Shown one piece after another: positions 14,619 to 22,859 of a stretch of 36,637 nt of DNA. The position numbers were made by a program, and so were the translations under genes. Source of the stretch: Oscillospiraceae bacterium (lineage in GTDB: Bacteria > Bacillota > Clostridia > Oscillospirales > Ruminococcaceae); contig JAEEIA010000075.1 in the NCBI GenBank assembly GCA_016281125.1, positions 1 to 36,637 of the forward strand. Reading direction: 5' to 3'. The stretch's first letter is position 1. Each line of letters begins with the position of its first letter. A model generated the notes under the pieces. It was not told the origin of the DNA and searched no databases. It saw only the letters and a program-made list of their open reading frames with translations.

Positions 14619-17054
14619 ATGATCGTTCCATTAAGTTGGTTAAAGGAATACGTTGATATTGATGTCACGCCGCAGAAGCTGGAAACAAAGCTCTTTGACT
14701 GCGGCTTTGAGGTCGAAACGCTGACCGAGCTCGGCGCGGAAATCTCCGGTGTTGTGGTCGGTCTGGTCGAGCAGTGCGAGCCGATTCCGGACACGCATCT
14801 GTCCGTCTGTCAGGTTGACTGCGGCGAGCACGGCAAATTCCAGATCTGCTGCGGCGCAGACAACGTCAGGGCAGGCGGCAAATATCCCGCCGCACTGGTC
14901 GGTGCGCAGGTCTATGCGACCGCGAGAGATCATGTGACAATCGAAGGCACCATGAAGATCAAGAAGGGCAAGCTCAAGGGCTTTGAGTCGCAGGGTATGC
15001 TCTGCTCCGGCATCGAGATCGGTCTGAACGAGGATCTCTATCCGGGCGCAGATTACTGCGGACTGCTCGTGCTGCCGGAGGATGCTCCGGTCGGCGCGGA
15101 CATCAAGCCGCTGGTCGGCCTGGATGACTGGATGTACGATATTTCGATCACCGCAAACCGCCCGGACTGCATGAGCGTGCTGGGCATTGCCCGCGAGGTC
15201 GCTGCCGCACTCGGCAAGCCGCTGAAAATGCCTGCCGTTGACTACAAGACCGACGGCACAACGCTTGACGGCTTCAAGGTCACGGTTGAGGACAAGGATC
15301 TCTGCCCGCGCTATCAGGCGCATTATGTCCGCAATGTGAAGATCGGGCAGTCCCCTGCATGGATGCGCCGCCGCCTCGCGCTGGTCGGCATCCGCTCCAT
15401 CTCGAATATCGTTGATATTACGAATTACGTGCTGAAAGAGATCGGCCAGCCGATGCACGCATTTGATCTGCGCCAGCTGGAGGAAAAGCAGATCATCGTC
15501 CGCAGAGCAAAGCAGGACGAAACCATCGTCACGCTGGACGAAAAGGAATTCAAGCTGAATCCGAACAACCTCGTGATCTGCGACGGCAGAAAGCCGGTCG
15601 CGCTCGCGGGCATCATGGGCGGCCTCAATTCCGAAATCAAGGACGACACCGCAGACGTGGTGTTTGAATCTGCCAAGTTCATGCGCGATAATGTCCGCAA
15701 GACCTCCCGTGCGCTCGGTCAGCACTCCGACAGCTCCCAGCGCTTTGAAAAGGGCGTGGACGAATACGCAGCGCAGCTCGGCTTGAAGCGTGCGCTGCAT
15801 CTGATTGAGGAGCTCGGCTGCGGCTCCGTGACGGATTCCGCTTTTGCAGAAGCCGTTTCCGCAGATCCGACCGCGACCCGCCCGCTGACGGTTTCGATTG
15901 CAAAGGTCAATGCGCTGCTCGGCATCACCGTCCCGGATGAGGAGATTCTCCGCATCCTGACGAATCTGGATTTTGCACCGGTTATCGACGGCGACAAGCT
16001 CTCCGTGCAGATCCCGCCGTACCGCGAGGATATTGAGAACGCTCCCGACATCGCGGAGGAGTTGATCCGCATGTACGGCTACGGCCACATCACCCCGACC
16101 TTCCTGGCAGCAGCGTCTGTCACGAACGGCGGCCGGAATGCTGCACAGAACAGCCTGCTGAAATTAAAACGGACGCTCGCAGCACAGGGACTTTACGAAG
16201 CGATTCACTATTCGTTCTACTCCCCGAAGGATCTCGACCTGCTGCGCATCCCGCAGGATGCAAAGGAGCGTCAGGCAATCCGCATTCTGAATCCGATTTC
16301 CGAGGATCTTTCGATCATGCGCACGATTCTGGCGCCGTCCATGCTGAATGCGGTGATCCGCAATGTCCGCCGCGGCAATGACGCAGGCAGACTGTTTGAG
16401 GTCGCAAAGACCTATCATTCCGCAGAGGAGCACCCGACGACCGAACCCGAGGAGCGCGAAGCCCTTTCGATCGGTCTGTTCGACGGCGGCAAGCTGAGCT
16501 TCTTTGACGGCAAGGCTGTGCTGGAAGCGCTGGCTGAGGCATTCCGCCTGACCTTCACCTACAAAAAGCCGGAGGATCCGGCAAAGTATCCGTTCCTGCA
16601 TCCGGGCATGAGCGCAGTTGTTTCGCTCGGTGATGAGGAGATCGGCTGGATCGGTATGCTGGCACATGATCTGACTGACGCAGAGGTACCGGAGCACGCG
16701 GTCTGTCTGGCCGAGCTGGATCTGACGGTGCTGCGTCCGTATCTGAACAAGCCGGTCGCATTTGAGATGCTGCCGAAATTCCCGGTCGAGCAGCGTGATA
16801 TTGCCCTGCTGGTCGGTGAGGACGTCATCTGCGCAGATCTGGAAGCCTGCATGAAGCGCGCCTGCAAGTCGCTGAGCAAGGTGCAGCTGTTCGATGTGTA
16901 CAAGGGCAAGCAGATTGAGGCAGGCAAGCAGTCGCTGGCATTCTCGCTGTGGTTCCGCAGCGACGATCACGCACTGACGGACAAGGAAGTCGATCAGTTC
17001 GTCGCCAAGATCCTGAAAAACCTCGCCAAGGAATTTGAAGCCGCCCAGCGGTAA
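14619..17054 (+). CDS. pheT: Phenylalanyl-tRNA synthetase beta subunit
   Basis: An 811-aa beta subunit, the usual length. Domains in order are an N-terminal start MIVPLSWLKEYVDIDV, a tRNA-binding OB fold at about 40-150, the B3/B4 editing domain (about 205-375, with ITANRPDCMSVLGIARE just before), the B5 helical domain (about 405-480), a catalytic-like core and a C-terminal anticodon-binding FDX-ACB domain (about 715-810, KFPVEQRDIALLV). It assembles with PheS and edits mischarged Tyr-tRNA-Phe. The start follows AAAGGAAC. The stop lies 6 bases from dispersed repeat B, and a strong terminator comes about 100 bases later, beyond the repeat. Confidence 0.98.
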   Translation: MIVPLSWLKEYVDIDVTPQKLETKLFDCGFEVETLTELGAEISGVVVGLVEQCEPIPDTHLSVCQVDCGEHGKFQICCGADNVRAGGKYPAALVGAQVYATARDHVTIEGTMKIKKGKLKGFESQGMLCSGIEIGLNEDLYPGADYCGLLVLPEDAPVGADIKPLVGLDDWMYDISITANRPDCMSVLGIAREVAAALGKPLKMPAVDYKTDGTTLDGFKVTVEDKDLCPRYQAHYVRNVKIGQSPAWMRRRLALVGIRSISNIVDITNYVLKEIGQPMHAFDLRQLEEKQIIVRRAKQDETIVTLDEKEFKLNPNNLVICDGRKPVALAGIMGGLNSEIKDDTADVVFESAKFMRDNVRKTSRALGQHSDSSQRFEKGVDEYAAQLGLKRALHLIEELGCGSVTDSAFAEAVSADPTATRPLTVSIAKVNALLGITVPDEEILRILTNLDFAPVIDGDKLSVQIPPYREDIENAPDIAEELIRMYGYGHITPTFLAAASVTNGGRNAAQNSLLKLKRTLAAQGLYEAIHYSFYSPKDLDLLRIPQDAKERQAIRILNPISEDLSIMRTILAPSMLNAVIRNVRRGNDAGRLFEVAKTYHSAEEHPTTEPEEREALSIGLFDGGKLSFFDGKAVLEALAEAFRLTFTYKKPEDPAKYPFLHPGMSAVVSLGDEEIGWIGMLAHDLTDAEVPEHAVCLAELDLTVLRPYLNKPVAFEMLPKFPVEQRDIALLVGEDVICADLEACMKRACKSLSKVQLFDVYKGKQIEAGKQSLAFSLWFRSDDHALTDKEVDQFVAKILKNLAKEFEAAQR

Positions 17055-17060
17055 AATGAA

Positions 17061-17135
17061 GGTATCGCTGCGCGATGATTCATAATGAGGGCTGCTGGCT
17101 CTTAAGAATCCCATTTTGACTCCATCGGAGATACC
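17061..17135. repeat. Dispersed hairpin repeat, copy B (short form)
   Basis: A 75-bp element with inverted ends, GGTATCGCTGCGCGATGATT on the left and CTCCATCGGAGATACC on the right. It starts 6 bases after the pheT stop. The left half matches copy A (ATAATGAGGGC vs GTAATGAGGGC); the right end matches copies A, C, E and F. Confidence 0.8.
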
Positions 17136-17154
17136 GACTTTATTAACAATCAAA

Positions 17155-17188
17155 AAACAGGCAGTTCGCTTTGAACTGCCTGTTTTTG
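17155..17188 (+). terminator. Rho-independent terminator of pheST
   Basis: AAACAGGCAGTTC and GAACTGCCTGTTT form a perfect 13-bp stem with a GCTTT loop, followed by TTGTTT. The same transcribed sequence recurs at 26749-26779 on the minus strand. Confidence 0.92.
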
Positions 17189-17225
17189 TTTATCGAAAAT
17201 GGGATCACTTTGTTTTTCATATCGC

Positions 17226-17298
17226 GGGATTCCAAAGGGACAGTGTCCCTTTGGCGGGGTATGGGGCAGAGCCCCATTATCAATCCATCGGAGATACC
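17226..17298. repeat. Dispersed hairpin repeat, copy C, overlapping a stop codon
   Basis: The right-half form GGGATTCCAAAGGGACAGTG, then the hairpin partner, a GGGGCAGAGCCCC hairpin and the ATCGGAGATACC end. Its terminus supplies the last codons and stop of the permease gene at 17280-18005. Confidence 0.82.
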
Positions 17299-18005
17299 GC
17301 TTTTCCCCGTGATTTCTGTGCACGGGCGCGGCGGCTATATATTTTGCGCGAAAGCAGCCACGAAAAAGCGTACAGCAGCGCGCCCGCGAAAGGATGCAGC
17401 AGCTTCACCCGGCGAATCAGCGGGAGCGCTTCGTTCAGTGTATACTCCTTTCCGAAGAAAAAGAAGGTCGTGACCACAGACTCGTTCCGGGCTGCCGATT
17501 CAAAGATCGCAAATGTCGGCAGCATCGTAAGCAGCGGCAGCATCGCGGCAGTCAGGATGACACAGATGACAATGACCGCCAGCCATTTTGCACCGTGCCG
17601 TTTTTTCCAGAACAGCGCCGGGAACCAGAATGCCGGGATATAGCAGAGCAGAAAAATCAGATACGGCGCGGACAGAACCGGCATGCTTTTCCGCTGCATC
17701 AGCAGATTAACGCCGGTGTGGAGCAGCTGCCCGAGCACGGGCATACTCATGCAGATGAGCAGTGTCAGGTATTTTGCATCCACGATCTGATTGCGGGAAT
17801 ATGGCAGTGTTTTGGAATATGTCCACCAGCGTGCTTTCGTATCTGCGGCGAACAGCGTGAGCGGCAGACATACAATGACCAGCGCTGTGGTAAAATACAC
17901 AAAGTCCCAGTTGAGAATCAGTGCGGCTGTGAACATCGCAGCAATGCCGATCGGCGTTTTGATTCCGCCGAGAATGTAGAATTCTTTTCGGAGCAGTCCT
18001 TTCAT
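17280..18005 (-). CDS. ABC-2-type membrane protein, paralogue 5 of 5
   Basis: A 241-aa polytopic membrane protein of the small ABC-2 permease type seen with YtrA-regulated transporters (PF13346-like). About six membrane segments are visible. It shares with its four neighbours the start MKGLLRKEFYILGG and the block RWWTYSKTLPYSRNQIVDAKY after the second membrane segment. The start follows GGAGGCGGACGC, and the ATG overlaps the preceding stop (ATGA). It is the last gene of the GntR/ABC operon. The final residues (VSPMD) and the stop are encoded by the end of a dispersed repeat, so the natural C-terminus may have been altered by repeat insertion. Confidence 0.85.
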   Translation of the reverse strand: MKGLLRKEFYILGGIKTPIGIAAMFTAALILNWDFVYFTTALVIVCLPLTLFAADTKARWWTYSKTLPYSRNQIVDAKYLTLLICMSMPVLGQLLHTGVNLLMQRKSMPVLSAPYLIFLLCYIPAFWFPALFWKKRHGAKWLAVIVICVILTAAMLPLLTMLPTFAIFESAARNESVVTTFFFFGKEYTLNEALPLIRRVKLLHPFAGALLYAFSWLLSRKIYSRRARAQKSRGKAVSPMD

Positions 18006-18658
18006 GCGTCCGCCTCCTTCCGCCGGAATCCGCCGCAGTATGCCGCAAGGGAAATGCCGAATGACACTGCCAGGATCAGCAGTACCGCGAGCACGCCGAG
18101 GCCGAAGTTGGCAGCGGTCAGTTTCAGATCCGTGTTCAGGATGCTTGTCAGCAGAACCCCGCCGAAATACCACATGATGCCGAAATAGAACAAGATATAG
18201 CAGATTGCGAGGAACGCCTTTTTGTCAAAGCGCTCCGCCGCAAGCGTCAGCGGCAAAACGACCGCAAGTCCGATGGGGAGCAGCGCGAGGCGCAGAAAAA
18301 GAAGCGCAGTATCCTGCGGCACAGGCTCGATATTCGGATGCAGCAGGGCATGCAGACCGTAAAGCAGCAGGGTCCAGAGAATCACAACCGCTGCAAGTGT
18401 CAGATAAAACAGATACCGCGCATGGACGGTTTCCCTGCGGGAATACGGCAGAACCAGCGAATAACGGTGCAGACCGCTTTTCATGCGCATCTGACTGATG
18501 ATCTGCGGCAGGATCATCAGGAGTATTGACAGGATGGAGGAATACATCAGCAGAAAGAACCACGGGAGAAACGGCATCAGAATGCCGCAGCCGAGTGCGC
18601 AGCAGAGCGTGGTTTTTCCACCGGAAAGCATATATTCGGTACGGAGCAGGGCTTTCAT
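18002..18658 (-). CDS. ABC-2-type membrane protein, paralogue 4 of 5
   Basis: A 218-aa membrane protein with about six hydrophobic segments and the family start MKALLRTEYMLSGG. The conserved loop is the most divergent of the set, reading HRYSLVLPYSRRETVHARY in place of RW-x2-Y-x-KTLPY. It overlaps both neighbours by 4 bases. It presumably pairs with another paralogue and with the ATPase at 20731-21567 to form a transporter; the cargo is unknown. Confidence 0.85.
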   Translation of the reverse strand: MKALLRTEYMLSGGKTTLCCALGCGILMPFLPWFFLLMYSSILSILLMILPQIISQMRMKSGLHRYSLVLPYSRRETVHARYLFYLTLAAVVILWTLLLYGLHALLHPNIEPVPQDTALLFLRLALLPIGLAVVLPLTLAAERFDKKAFLAICYILFYFGIMWYFGGVLLTSILNTDLKLTAANFGLGVLAVLLILAVSFGISLAAYCGGFRRKEADA

Positions 18659-19353
18659 GCGTTCACCTCCGTTTCTGCGCCGCAGTTAGATCTGCGGGAC
18701 ATCAGCCATGAGAGCGGATAACATGCCGCCGAAACAGCAAGCATCAGAAGCGGCAGCCAGCGCGTATCCGGCAACACTGTGACCGTGCCGAAAAAATCCA
18801 TGTGCCTTGTGAGATACAGGAGATACGGGAGCAGGAGCAGCAGGGAAAGTGCGGTAAACAGGAAATATGAGCGGATGCTGCTCTGCTGCCGGAAGTGCAG
18901 CGGATACTGGAATGCGGCCAGATGCAGCGTGATTGCCGCCGCTGCCGCTGCGTGCATCAGCGAAAACCCGGCCGAGGACGTGTACGGGGTTCCGGAAAGC
19001 AGTGCCGGATTCAGCAGCATCTGAACAGACACGGCTGCCGAGGCGACCACCGCGGCAAATACAGCATCCAGCAGAGAAAACAGATAATGTGAATCAACGA
19101 TCTGTGCGCGGTGATACGGCAGCGTTTTGGCATATGTCTGCCAGCGGCTCTGTGTTTTCACTGCGTTCAGGGAAAACGGCGTGATTCCGATTGTTACGCC
19201 GATCGCGCCGACCGTCAGGATGCTGAATCCGACGTCAGGTTCCGAACCGACTATGTGATTCTCGAGCAAGAGAAGAAACGGGATCGCAGCCAGGATCAGC
19301 AAATTCTTATATCCGCCGGAAAGATAGAAATTCAGCCGGAGCAGTGCTTTCAT
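18655..19353 (-). CDS. ABC-2-type membrane protein, paralogue 3 of 5
   Basis: A 232-aa membrane protein with about six hydrophobic segments, start MKALLRLNFYLSGG and the conserved block RWQTYAKTLPYHRAQIVDSHY. The start at 19353 is preferred because GGAGGCGAG precedes it and because all paralogues begin MK(A/G)LL; a longer frame is not supported. It overlaps both neighbours by 4 bases. It is closest in pattern to paralogue 2, which suggests a recent tandem duplication. Confidence 0.86.
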   Translation of the reverse strand: MKALLRLNFYLSGGYKNLLILAAIPFLLLLENHIVGSEPDVGFSILTVGAIGVTIGITPFSLNAVKTQSRWQTYAKTLPYHRAQIVDSHYLFSLLDAVFAAVVASAAVSVQMLLNPALLSGTPYTSSAGFSLMHAAAAAAITLHLAAFQYPLHFRQQSSIRSYFLFTALSLLLLLPYLLYLTRHMDFFGTVTVLPDTRWLPLLMLAVSAACYPLSWLMSRRSNCGAETEVNA

Positions 19354-20048
19354 GCGGCTCGCCTCCTTTTCCTGCGGCAGTACGTTTTGCGGGTGTACAG
19401 CCATGAGAGCAGACAGCAGACCGCCGAAACGGCAAACAGCAGATACGGCAGGCAGCGCATAAAAGGCGTCAGCGGTTCCAGTTCACAGCGGTTCAGCGCC
19501 ATCATATATTTCGGAAAGAAAATGAAACCGAAACCAAAGATAAGACCCGAAAAACCGACCGCGAAGAGAACGATGCCGCCCGTGCGGCGGAAATACGACG
19601 GATAGTGGATGGCAGCTGCATACAGGACGATTGCTGCCGCCAAAGCTGCATTCATAAGGGAGAACTCTGCCGCAGAGGGTGCATAAGTGAGTGCGGAAAT
19701 CGCTTCCGGATTTCGCAGCATCAGCAGCGGAAGCATGACCGTGCCGAGCAGTGCAGCAGCAGCGGCACTGATCAGTGAGAACAGGTATTTCGCATCAACG
19801 AGCTGTTCACGGGTATACGGCAGCGTTTTCACATACGAGCGCCAGCGGCTCATGGATTCGGCTTTTTCGATTCCGACCGGGGTGAATCCGATGGCGGCTC
19901 CGAAATTGAGTGACAGAATGACGGTGAAGGATGCATCCAATCTGCGGGATATCGGAAGCAGGAGGAAGAAGAACAGAATTGCCGCAAACGCCAGCACAAT
20001 CTTATATCCTCCGATCATATAATAATTCAGCCGGAGCAGCGCTTTCAT
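19350..20048 (-). CDS. ABC-2-type membrane protein, paralogue 2 of 5
   Basis: A 232-aa membrane protein with about six hydrophobic segments, start MKALLRLNYYMIGG and the conserved block RWRSYVKTLPYTREQLVDAKY. GGGAGGTGACC precedes the chosen ATG. It lies 35 bases after paralogue 1 and overlaps paralogue 3 by 4. The same operon supplies only one ATPase for five such subunits. Confidence 0.86.
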   Translation of the reverse strand: MKALLRLNYYMIGGYKIVLAFAAILFFFLLLPISRRLDASFTVILSLNFGAAIGFTPVGIEKAESMSRWRSYVKTLPYTREQLVDAKYLFSLISAAAAALLGTVMLPLLMLRNPEAISALTYAPSAAEFSLMNAALAAAIVLYAAAIHYPSYFRRTGGIVLFAVGFSGLIFGFGFIFFPKYMMALNRCELEPLTPFMRCLPYLLFAVSAVCCLLSWLYTRKTYCRRKRRRAA

Positions 20049-20083
20049 ACGGTCACCTCCCTTTGCAAAGATTTTGTTGTGAT

Positions 20084-20728
20084 TCAGAATTGCTTGCGCT
20101 TGTAGATTGTGACGGAGATCATCCATGAAACGAACATGAGGATGACTGCGGCTGCGAGCAGCAGAACAGTCAGCAGCGCGGGGCTAAGTCCCCATGCGGC
20201 GATTTTTGCGAACAGGTCAAACCGGACGTCCTCGCCCTCGTGATTCAGTGCGATTGCGGATACAGATCCGCAGATTGCCAGCAGGACAAAGAGCGCAAGT
20301 CTTGCCTTCGCCGTGCCGAATTTCAGGTTCAGCGGGAGCAGAACGGACGGCAGCAGCAGACTGCCCGCTGCAATGGCCGCGACGGTCAGGACGCTCTGCT
20401 GCAAGGTGAATGCGTTGTTCAGGAACAGCAGCAGCATCACGGATGTCAGCAGCGTGCTGGCGATGACGAGCAGAATGCTCATCAGGTATTTTGCGGAAAC
20501 CAGCGTCTTGCGGCTGTACGGCATCCCGAGCGCAAAGCGCTCCCAGCGGCTTGTTTCGTCAGTTGTAATCAGCGACACCGGCAGGATGCCCGCATACAGC
20601 GGCAGATACAGAATCATTGCGATGCTTTTGGTGGAAAGCCCCATGATAATGAATATCATGATCGGCAGCAGGAGCATGACGGGCTTGTTGAACAGCACGT
20701 ACCACTCTTTTTTCAGTAATCCTTTCAT
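20084..20728 (-). CDS. ABC-2-type membrane protein, paralogue 1 of 5
   Basis: A 214-aa membrane protein with about six hydrophobic segments, start MKGLLKKEWYVLFN and the block RWERFALGMPYSRKTLVSAKY. It begins 2 bases after the ATPase stop, so it is the most likely primary partner of the ATPase. It is the most divergent of the five in the first membrane segment. Family members in B. subtilis-type ytr operons export or handle cell-envelope-active compounds; that role here is an inference. Confidence 0.87.
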   Translation of the reverse strand: MKGLLKKEWYVLFNKPVMLLLPIMIFIIMGLSTKSIAMILYLPLYAGILPVSLITTDETSRWERFALGMPYSRKTLVSAKYLMSILLVIASTLLTSVMLLLFLNNAFTLQQSVLTVAAIAAGSLLLPSVLLPLNLKFGTAKARLALFVLLAICGSVSAIALNHEGEDVRFDLFAKIAAWGLSPALLTVLLLAAAVILMFVSWMISVTIYKRKQF

Positions 20729-20730
20729 TG

Positions 20731-21567
20731 TTATGCCTCCTTGGCCATGATGACAAACAGCTCCTCAATGGAAACAGGCTGTGTTTCAAATGTCTGCGGG
20801 ATCTTTGCGCGGTCTACGATTGCCTCTGCGCCGTAATCGGTCACGCGCTTGCCGATCACCGCGCCGTCCTCCAGCTCATTCAGGACATCCGCAGTCGTGT
20901 GCAGGACGCCGTACTGTTCCAGCAGACGGTCCTTTTCCTCGCAGAGCATCATTCTGCCCTTGTGCAGGAATGCAATATAGTCGCAGATCTTTTCCAGGTC
21001 GCTGACAATGTGCGAGGAGATGAGGATTGCGCGGGATTCATCGCGGGTGAAGTCGTTGAGAATGCTGACGATCTCGTCACGCACAAGCGGATCCAGGCCG
21101 CTGGTCGGCTCGTCGAGGATCAGCAGCTTTGCCTCGTGGGAAAGCGCAATCGCAATGCCGAGCTTCATTTTCATGCCCTTGGAATATTCCTTGAATGCCT
21201 TTTTCTCCGGCAGATTGAACTTGCTGAGATAGTCGTTGAACACGTCGGTCTGCCAGTTTGTGAAGGTATCCCGCATGATCTTTTCGATCTGCCGTGCGTT
21301 CAGCATTTCCGGCAGGCCGATCTCATCGGGCACCACACCGATATCCTGCTTGAGTGCCGCAGCGTCGCCGCCGATGTCCTGCCCGAACAGACGGATGCTG
21401 CCGCCCGAAGTGATCATACCGAGCATCGCCTTGATTGTCGTGCTCTTTCCTGCGCCGTTCTCGCCGATCAGTCCCATAATGCAGCCCTGCGGCAGCGTCA
21501 GGTCAATCGGGCCGAGATTGAAATCCCTGTAATTCTTCTTAAGTCCTTTTATTTCGATCGCGTTCAT
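20731..21567 (-). CDS. ABC transporter ATP-binding protein
   Basis: A 278-aa ATPase subunit with Walker A GENGAGKST (35-43), a divergent signature YSKGMKMKL, Walker B LLILDEPTSGLD and the switch His in LISSHIVSDLEKI. It powers transport with the neighbouring membrane subunits. The start at 21567 is chosen for GAAAGGAG and the normal MNAIEIKGLKK opening. It follows the GntR regulator by 25 bases and directly precedes five membrane subunits. The KGMKMK-type signature is common in YtrB/EcsA-like drug or peptide exporters of Firmicutes. Confidence 0.95.
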   Translation of the reverse strand: MNAIEIKGLKKNYRDFNLGPIDLTLPQGCIMGLIGENGAGKSTTIKAMLGMITSGGSIRLFGQDIGGDAAALKQDIGVVPDEIGLPEMLNARQIEKIMRDTFTNWQTDVFNDYLSKFNLPEKKAFKEYSKGMKMKLGIAIALSHEAKLLILDEPTSGLDPLVRDEIVSILNDFTRDESRAILISSHIVSDLEKICDYIAFLHKGRMMLCEEKDRLLEQYGVLHTTADVLNELEDGAVIGKRVTDYGAEAIVDRAKIPQTFETQPVSIEELFVIMAKEA

Positions 21568-21592
21568 CGTGATACTCCTTTCAAAATCATCG

Positions 21593-21964
21593 TCAGTCAT
21601 TTTCCAGATAGTCGAACATGCTGATAATCTCTGCACGGCTCAGTCCGCAGGCTGCTGCGAGCTGCCGGATTTCCGTGAGATGTGCTTCGATCTGTTTCAG
21701 ATGCTCCTCCCGGAGCAGCTCGGTGTTCTTCGGGGCGACAAAGCAGCCCTTTGCCGGAACCGTATAAATGAAGCCCTCGCGTTCCAGTTCATCATAGGCG
21801 CGCTTGGTCGTCACCACGCTGATGCGCAGATCCTTTGCCAGATTCCGGATCGACGGCAGAGGATCATTCTCCAGCAGCGCCCCGCTGATAATCTGGCCTT
21901 TGATCTGTGTATAGATCTGGTCGTAGATCGGGACACCGCTTTTGTTATCTATGAAGACAGTCAT
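21593..21964 (-). CDS. GntR-family repressor, YtrA subfamily
   Basis: A 123-aa transcription factor with an N-terminal winged helix-turn-helix (about residues 11-77: PSIRNLAKDLRISVVTTKRA, then YDELEREGFIYTVPAKGCFV) and a short helical C-terminal tail of about 45 residues. This is the compact YtrA architecture that lacks a large ligand domain. Such regulators repress their own operon of ABC genes and are relieved by envelope-active antibiotics in known cases. The start follows AAGGAGGTGG. It is the first gene of the ABC operon, and an inverted repeat overlaps the -10 box just upstream. Confidence 0.95.
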   Translation of the reverse strand: MTVFIDNKSGVPIYDQIYTQIKGQIISGALLENDPLPSIRNLAKDLRISVVTTKRAYDELEREGFIYTVPAKGCFVAPKNTELLREEHLKQIEAHLTEIRQLAAACGLSRAEIISMFDYLEND

Positions 21965-21981
21965 GCATCCACCTCCTTGTC

Positions 21982-22008
21982 AACTGTTCATATACAGTAT
22001 ACACAGTT
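21982..22008. promoter_or_regulatory. Candidate operator of the GntR/ABC operon
   Basis: AACTGT and ACAGTT form an inverted repeat (centres 21 bases apart) that straddles the -10 box at 21996-22001, with the AT-rich palindromic core ATATACAGTATAC between. The position suits autorepression by the YtrA-type regulator. Confidence 0.55.
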
Positions 22009-22024
22009 AGTACAGATTTGTCAA
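21996..22024 (-). promoter_or_regulatory. Sigma-A promoter of the GntR/ABC operon
   Basis: On the minus strand TTGACA, a 17-base spacer and TATACT sit 32 bases before the regulator gene. Confidence 0.9.
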
Positions 22025-22518
22025 GGGGTTTCCGAAAAAAATTTTTCCACGCGGCGGGATTCGGTGCAAAATCCTCGAAGATACGTCAAAATCCTTTTTG
22101 AAAAAATCTGACGGCCAATGCGTTTCAATGCATCCTGTATACATTAAAAATATTTTTCCAGCAGATTCGTTGATTTCAAACATTTTTCAGAAAAATATCC
22201 GTTTCATGACCACTCGTGAAAAAGTGAGAAAAGCAGAGATATCCGGAGGAAACGCCGTGTATCATGAACGCGCAATCTGAACGGCATTTTCTCGGGCTTT
22301 GCGATTTTGATGCTGTTATGGTATGATATTGACATCGGGTGAACGGAACCCAGAACCGCACAGCATGACAGCATCACCTGACATGAACACTCCCCTTCAG
22401 AATACATGACAGCTTTGGGATATGTTGGTGCGGAAACCGGAAGGCAGGCTGATGCCGGGCGACTGAATGCGATGAAAAGAAGAATGGATGGTATGGATTG
22501 GAACATCGCAGAAAGCCG
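22025..22518. other. Gene-free stretch between the GntR regulator and the dacF-like gene, first part
   Basis: AT-rich at the start, with poly-A/T tracts. No frame has both a ribosome binding site and coding character. An extended -10-like TGGTATGAT occurs at 22319-22327 on the + strand without a good -35, so it is only a weak promoter candidate. Confidence 0.35.
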
Positions 22519-22796
22519 CCGGCACAGCACAGCCGGTTTTGAAAGCTGCCGTTCGGACGGCAGCGCCGGGTTCGCCGGTGCCGGGTTCGGCATCGGACAT
22601 TTCACAGTTATTTTGCAGCAATCCTCCTCCATTCCTTCTGCATTTCCCTGCGCGTTGTCAGGCGCGCAGGGCGGGATTCCCCGGAACGGAGGCGTTCGCA
22701 GGCCCGGCCTGCATATCATTTACGACATCCCCTTTTTATACACTTCCTTCATTCCTTCTGCATAGCCCTGTGCGCGCCAAGCGTACAGGGTTTTTT
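22519..22796 (+). ncRNA. Candidate structured RNA or leader, hairpin-rich
   Basis: Four stable hairpins in 280 bases: CCGGC/GCCGG at 22519-22536 followed by TTTT; GCTGCCGT/ACGGCAGC at 22545-22564; CCCTGCGCG/CGCGCAGGG at 22646-22671; and the terminator at 22766-22796. The last two hairpins are each preceded by the direct repeat CATTCCTTCTGCAT, about 120 bases apart. No convincing ORF covers the region. It may be a small RNA, or an attenuated leader of the carboxypeptidase gene that starts 64 bases later. Confidence 0.35.
22766..22796 (+). terminator. Rho-independent terminator upstream of the dacF-like gene
   Basis: CCCTGTGCGC and GCGTACAGGG form a 10-bp stem (one G-T pair) with a 5-base loop, followed by TTTTTT. 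Confidence 0.85.
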
Positions 22797-22859
22797 CTGC
22801 ATATGCGGCAGTTCTGTCCGCGCCCGCTTCTGCATACCATACAGCAGGGGGGAATCAAA

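Noticed and set aside
22204-22719. 171-codon minus-strand and 119-codon plus-strand frames in the gap before the carboxypeptidase gene
   Set aside because: No ribosome binding sites, Cys/Pro/Ser-rich unnatural composition, and they run through the hairpins.
22488-22859. N-terminal extension of the carboxypeptidase frame
   Set aside because: The frame is open, but it crosses a terminator; the ATG at 22860 has AGGGGGG and opens a proper signal peptide.
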